Source: Actinotignum schaalii (lineage in GTDB: Bacteria; Actinomycetota; Actinomycetes; Actinomycetales; Actinomycetaceae). From it: a stretch of DNA of 37,930 nucleotides. The notes under the pieces are model-generated. The model saw only the letters and a list, made by a program, of their open reading frames with translations, searched no databases and was not told the DNA's origin. The DNA lies in contig NZ_JARBHJ010000027.1 of NCBI RefSeq assembly GCF_028864145.1, positions 1-37,930 on the forward strand, written 5' to 3'. The first letter of the stretch is position 1; each line of letters opens with the position of its first letter. Shown piece by piece: positions 34,540-37,930 of the stretch. The translations under genes were made by a program, and so were the position numbers.

Positions 34540-35559
34540 CTAGCCCTCAATTTCGGCCAGGGACACCACGCGGTGCTCGCGTTGCGATAACCGCACGGCT
34601 TCGGCGATACGTAGCGAGGCGACGGCGTCATCGACCGTGGCGGGAATCTCCCCGCGGCCCGCAACCACCTCCAAAAATGCCTCGATTTCACGTTCGTAGC
34701 AGGCGGCGAAACGGGCAATGAAATCGACCCAGGCGGCTCCTTCCGGATAGGAGACCCCATCCTCCAGGGAACGCACCGGCAACTTGTTATCGAAGCCGAC
34801 CGCGAGTGTCTGCTTGGTTCCGTGCAGCTCCATGCGCACGTCATATCCGTGGCCGTTAAAACGTGAAGATTGCGCGGTGGCGAGCACATCACCTTCCAGG
34901 CGCAGCACCGCTGCTGTTTCGCATACATCCCCGAAATCGCGGAAATCGGCCAGGCCCAGATCGGTGCCGAAAGCCATGACCTCGGTGACCTCGCGCCCGG
35001 TGACCCAGCGCAGCATATCGAAATCGTGGATGAGGCAGTCGATGTAAATGCCGCCCGAAGCGGCCAGGAATTCGCGAGCGGCCGGGGCCTGGTCCATGGT
35101 CCCCATGCTCAGGCGGCGCAGCTGGCCCAGACTTTCTTCACGCACCGCCGCCCGTGCCCTGGTATAGGCGGTATCGAAGCGCCGCTGGAAGCCGACCTGG
35201 ATGCGAGCCTTCTGCTTGCGAGCTGCCTCGCGCACTTTCAGAGTCGAGGCCAGCGAGGTGGATACCGGCTTTTCGGTGAACATAGGTATGCCCAGCTCCA
35301 TGCCGCGTAGTAGCTGTTCGGCATGCACATCCGTGGGGCTGGTGAGGACGAGGGCGTCCAGGGTGGTGTCCGTGAGGGTGGCCTCCACGCTGGCTTCACT
35401 GATACGGGCGCGAGTTGCAGCCTCAGCTTCCAGTTCGGCGACGACGGCAGCACTGCGCTCCGGCTTCGGTTCGGCAATAACAAGTTCATCAACACGGTGG
35501 GCGAGAATGCGCGCGTGCATAAGCCCGGCGCGACCCGCTCCCAGTAAACCAATTTTCAA
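34540..35559 (-). CDS. Gfo/Idh/MocA-family NAD(P)-dependent dehydrogenase (inositol 2-dehydrogenase-like)
   Basis: A 339-residue oxidoreductase. The N-terminal Rossmann fold has LLGAGRAGLMHA, and the catalytic Lys97 is in TEKPVS. The C-terminal domain has the Asp174-His178 pair in YIDCLIHDFDMLRW, the arrangement of myo- or scyllo-inositol dehydrogenases. It probably oxidises a polyol or sugar brought in by the symporter encoded next. The TTG start at 35559 follows GGAAGGA nine bases upstream and begins directly at the Rossmann strand. It heads the minus-strand operon, divergent from a GntR regulator 141 bases away. The exact substrate cannot be read from sequence. Confidence 0.88.
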   Translation of the reverse strand: MKIGLLGAGRAGLMHARILAHRVDELVIAEPKPERSAAVVAELEAEAATRARISEASVEATLTDTTLDALVLTSPTDVHAEQLLRGMELGIPMFTEKPVSTSLASTLKVREAARKQKARIQVGFQRRFDTAYTRARAAVREESLGQLRRLSMGTMDQAPAAREFLAASGGIYIDCLIHDFDMLRWVTGREVTEVMAFGTDLGLADFRDFGDVCETAAVLRLEGDVLATAQSSRFNGHGYDVRMELHGTKQTLAVGFDNKLPVRSLEDGVSYPEGAAWVDFIARFAACYEREIEAFLEVVAGRGEIPATVDDAVASLRIAEAVRLSQREHRVVSLAEIEG

Positions 35560-35666
35560 CAGGGATTCCTTCCAAACGTGACATTAGCCTAAAGCAATTT
35601 CACCCACACCGAAGAGACTCGCGTCACACATGGGTCAACTTGCGCCTCCGTCGGTTCTATGGTTCA

Positions 35667-35682
35667 TTAGTTGTGTAACTAA
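35667..35682. promoter_or_regulatory. Perfect 6-4-6 palindrome before the GntR gene (candidate operator)
   Basis: TTAGTT-GTGT-AACTAA lies 34-19 bases before the GntR start and directly ahead of its AAGGAGG site. A GntR-family autorepressor would bind such a site. It also lies in the divergent region of the Gfo/Idh operon. Confidence 0.55.
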
Positions 35683-35700
35683 CCAAGGAGGGAGGGCGTG

Positions 35701-36069
35701 ATGGAGTTCAGTTCAGCGGTGCCGATCTATGTGCAGCTGGCCGAGGATCTGCGTCGTCGTATTCTCTCCGGCGAACTCAGGCCCGGAGAAAAGGTCATGT
35801 CTACCACCGAATACGCCGCCACCTACCGCATTAATCCCGCCACCGCGAACAAAGCTTTTTCCCTCCTCGTGGAGGAAGGAATCCTGGAAAAGCGCCGCGG
35901 CATCGGCATGTTCGTGACCGCGGGTGCACAAGCGGCCCTGCGCGAGCGCGGGCGCGCCACCTACCTGAGTGAGACCCTCGCCCCGGCACTCGCCGCGGGC
36001 CGGGCACTCGGCCTCAGCCCCGCGGAAATATCCGCACTCGTCTCGACCTATTGGGAGGAGAACCAATGA
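35701..36069 (+). CDS. GntR-family transcriptional regulator (YtrA type)
   Basis: A 122-residue regulator with an N-terminal winged helix (PIYVQLAEDLRRRILSGELR, PGEKVMSTTEYAA, INPATANKAFSLLVEEGILE, KRRGIGMFVT) and only a short helical C-terminus of about 45 residues, as in the YtrA subfamily. YtrA members typically repress an adjacent ABC transporter operon; the ATPase gene here overlaps its stop codon (ATGA). Both GTG 35698 and ATG 35701 fit the AAGGAGG site at 35685-35691; ATG was preferred. The palindrome just upstream is the likely autoregulatory site. Confidence 0.9.
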   Translation: MEFSSAVPIYVQLAEDLRRRILSGELRPGEKVMSTTEYAATYRINPATANKAFSLLVEEGILEKRRGIGMFVTAGAQAALRERGRATYLSETLAPALAAGRALGLSPAEISALVSTYWEENQ

Positions 36070-36899
36070 TTAGCATCGAGAACCTGAGTTTCAGCTACCG
36101 GCGCGGGGCTCGCGCCCTCGATGATCTCAGCGTGGAGATCGGCCACGACACCATCACCGGTCTTTTCGGCCGCAACGGCTCGGGCAAATCCACGCTCGGG
36201 ATGCTCATCGCCGGGCTCCTCCCGATTCGGCGCTCCCGCGGGCGCGCCTCGGGAAACATTTTTATTGACGGGCATCCGGTGGACGAAAATCCGGAGGTTA
36301 TGCCGGGGGTGGCCTATATTCCCGCTCGGGTGGAGGTGATTTCCGGTTCCCCGCTCGCCATGACGATGGATCTGTGGCGGATGGCCCGCCCCACCTGGGA
36401 TGAGGATTTCGCCCGGGAGCTATTCGAGCTCTTTGAGCTGGATCCCGCCCGCGTGATTGACGGGCTCTCCGTGGGCCAGCGCTCCACATTTTCCGCGATT
36501 CTGGGCCTGGCATCGCGCTGCCCCATCACTATTTTCGATGAGGTTCACCTGGGCATGGACGCGGTCATGCGCGAGCTGTTCTACCGGGTTTTGCTCAGTG
36601 ATTTCGCCGAGCACCCCCGCACCATCATCCTCTCCTCCCACCTGCTTGAGGAGGTGGAGAACCTGGTGGATACCGTGGTATTCCTGCACCGCGGGAAACT
36701 ACTGGAGGCCGGGGATGCCGATGAGGTTCGCGCGCGCCATTCCACCGATAGCCTCGCTTCCCTCACCGATGTTTTAGTGACGACGACGCTCTCCCCCGCC
36801 CAGCGGGCCCGCCTGGCACAACCGCTGGGCGCGCAGGCGCCCCGGGCCGGAAGCGCGGAAGCATCCACCCGCACCCCGATTGGAGTAGATCATGATTAA
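36066..36899 (+). CDS. ABC transporter ATP-binding protein
   Basis: A 277-residue ATPase. Walker A GRNGSGKS is at 35-42 and the signature is the variant LSVGQ at 134-138. Walker B is ITIFDE at 154-159 with an unusual DEVHLGMD continuation, and the H-loop is SSH at 190-192. The overall pattern matches ATPases of YtrA-controlled export-type ABC systems linked to envelope stress in Gram-positive bacteria. The C-terminal 50 or so residues are less conserved and Ala/Arg-rich. The ATG at 36066 has GGAGGAG upstream and overlaps the regulator stop; the next gene overlaps its end by eight bases. The exported substrate is unknown. Confidence 0.9.
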   Translation: MISIENLSFSYRRGARALDDLSVEIGHDTITGLFGRNGSGKSTLGMLIAGLLPIRRSRGRASGNIFIDGHPVDENPEVMPGVAYIPARVEVISGSPLAMTMDLWRMARPTWDEDFARELFELFELDPARVIDGLSVGQRSTFSAILGLASRCPITIFDEVHLGMDAVMRELFYRVLLSDFAEHPRTIILSSHLLEEVENLVDTVVFLHRGKLLEAGDADEVRARHSTDSLASLTDVLVTTTLSPAQRARLAQPLGAQAPRAGSAEASTRTPIGVDHD

Positions 36900-37797
36900 G
36901 CTGTATCACCGTATTAATTCCGCGATTGAACTCACAGCCCGGCGAGTGATCGGATACCGAGGACTCTTCTCCTACTTCTACCGGAGCTTCTGGCTACTCA
37001 CGGGGTGCGCACTGGTCTTCATGAGCGCCTTGGCCCTGGCCACCAATAACCTCCCACATATGGCCATTGAAGGAATTGATCACGGCTTCCTTAACTGGAT
37101 CGTGCTCGCCTGGGTCTGCCTAGGAGTGGGAATGGTTCTGGTAGCTATGCTCTCCACGATTGCCGTGCGAGCGCACCTACAAGCGGGAACCACGCGGCGG
37201 CAATTCTTCAATGCCCTGGCCCGGGCTGCCGTGCGGATGAGCGCTGAATACCTGGCGGTCACCGCAGTGCTCCTCTTTATCACGCTGACCTTTATACGCA
37301 GCGCGAATGGCTCCAGGCTCCTCAATGGTGCTACTTTGGTGAACGGTAACGCGATGGAATCGGGCAGCGTGTGGTTCACACTTATTCCCATGTGGCCCGG
37401 CCTTCTCGCATTTTTCTTCACAACCGTGCTCCTCACCACCTTCTTCCTGCGCTGGTCGTTGAGCACAGTGGCACGGGCAGCTGCTGTGCTCATTGCCTTC
37501 TTTGCCGGGCTCTCCCTGATCGGATACCTCATCGGGGTGACCGGGCTGGGCGGATTTATCGGCCGCCTCTGGCTTCCCCATTGGGAACGCTTCGGAACCT
37601 GGGCGGCCCGCACCGGTACGGATTTCGCGCATTGGGTGGGGCGAGTGAGTGACTCTATCGGCTTCACGGATTTCCTCACCGCCAATCGGGCCTTCATGGC
37701 GATGATTGGTTTCATTCTCATCTTCGGTACCTGCGCGCTGATCGCTTGGGCGCTGGCGCGGCGTTCCACCGGCCGCTTGCATCTACTGCGGCTCTAA
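36892..37797 (+). CDS. ABC transporter permease subunit, six-helix type
   Basis: A 301-residue membrane protein with about six hydrophobic helices: YFYRSFWLLTGCALVFMSAL, NWIVLAWVCLGVGMVLVAML, YLAVTAVLLFITLTF, MWPGLLAFFFTTVLLTTFFL, AVLIAFFAGLSLIGYLIGV and AMIGFILIFGTCALIAWALA. An amphipathic stretch (LQAGTTRRQFFNALARAAVR) between helices two and three resembles the coupling loop of ABC-2-like exporters. Its ATG overlaps the ATPase end by eight bases (ATGATTAA), so it is the membrane partner of that ATPase. No family name can be given with confidence. Confidence 0.8.
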   Translation: MIKLYHRINSAIELTARRVIGYRGLFSYFYRSFWLLTGCALVFMSALALATNNLPHMAIEGIDHGFLNWIVLAWVCLGVGMVLVAMLSTIAVRAHLQAGTTRRQFFNALARAAVRMSAEYLAVTAVLLFITLTFIRSANGSRLLNGATLVNGNAMESGSVWFTLIPMWPGLLAFFFTTVLLTTFFLRWSLSTVARAAAVLIAFFAGLSLIGYLIGVTGLGGFIGRLWLPHWERFGTWAARTGTDFAHWVGRVSDSIGFTDFLTANRAFMAMIGFILIFGTCALIAWALARRSTGRLHLLRL

Positions 37798-37930
37798 CTG
37801 GAAGCGGGACTGTGCTGCGGGGGCCGCGTTGCGGGGCCGGCCGCCCCGCGGCGCTGGCCCCCCCGCGGCGCGCGCCCCCCCCCCCCCGTCTCACCCCATG
37901 TGTTTTTGGGGTTTGACCGAAAACCCACAT
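37798..37930. other. Extreme G/C stretch with a 13-base C run at the window end
   Basis: After the permease stop, bases 37805-37887 are almost wholly G and C and include a run of 13 C at 37875-37887. The last 40 bases turn AT-richer and contain GGGTTT (37909-37914) and AAACCC (37921-37926) as inverted arms, and ATGTG (37898-37902) facing CACAT at the very end. No gene is seen. It may be a terminator region, a promoter-proximal contingency tract of the next gene, or an assembly end. Confidence 0.6.

Noticed and set aside
1-37930. tRNA, rRNA, CRISPR arrays, T-box leaders and transposase genes
   Set aside because: Scanning by eye for T-loop sequences, direct repeat-spacer periodicity, the T-box core and transposase motifs gave nothing supportable. 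A covariance-model search could still find small RNAs.

Overview
The window reads as chromosome of a fermentative, GC-rich actinomycete. The evidence is GC-rich third codon positions, GTG and TTG starts behind strong AGGAG-type ribosome sites, actinobacterial families (DUF3017, DUF6350, DUF981, a PcrA with a long N-terminal extension), and an anaerobic pyruvate formate-lyase plus Pta-AckA branch. A host-associated Actinomycetaceae-type organism fits best; this is an inference and the genus cannot be fixed from sequence alone.

Left edge (1-2.3 kb): a more AT-rich island carries a minus-strand BspA/DUF285-type surface adhesin whose 3' end lies outside the window. A run of nine G in its signal-peptide coding region puts the start codon out of frame; eight G would restore a perfect secreted protein. 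This is a textbook layout for phase variation. At 2.3-7.4 kb (minus strand) lie a CorC/HlyC CBS-domain membrane protein, a DUF3017 membrane protein, a membrane-anchored Ag85/EstD-like esterase and a DUF6350 membrane protein.

At 7.5-11.4 kb is a tightly overlapping minus-strand trpDCBA operon that looks Firmicutes-like at protein level and lacks trpE, trpG and trpF. At 12.1-15.8 kb is a plus-strand Zn/Mn ABC uptake operon (lipoprotein, ATPase, two permeases) with a Fur/Zur-like palindrome upstream. Next come PcrA helicase and a succinate-semialdehyde-type dehydrogenase (minus), then a DUF981 membrane protein (plus), closed by two strong hairpins.

At 21.0-29.4 kb is a fermentation block: pflB, a separate glycyl-radical-domain gene and pflA (minus), guaA (minus), then pta-ackA (plus). 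PflB stops at 699 residues without its glycyl radical domain, which is encoded by its own 82-residue gene, so the enzyme is naturally split. PflB makes acetyl-CoA and formate; Pta and AckA turn acetyl-CoA into acetate and ATP.

At 29.6-30.4 kb is an overlapping two-gene cassette of unknown function with toxin-antitoxin-like architecture. At 30.5-35.6 kb a minus-strand operon encodes a Gfo/Idh dehydrogenase, a sodium:solute symporter, a small two-helix membrane protein and a single-chain EtfB-EtfA fusion. Divergent from it is a GntR(YtrA-type)-ABC ATPase-permease operon with a perfect palindrome over its start region. The window ends in an extreme G/C-only stretch with a 13-base C run. No tRNA, rRNA, CRISPR array or intact insertion sequence was seen.
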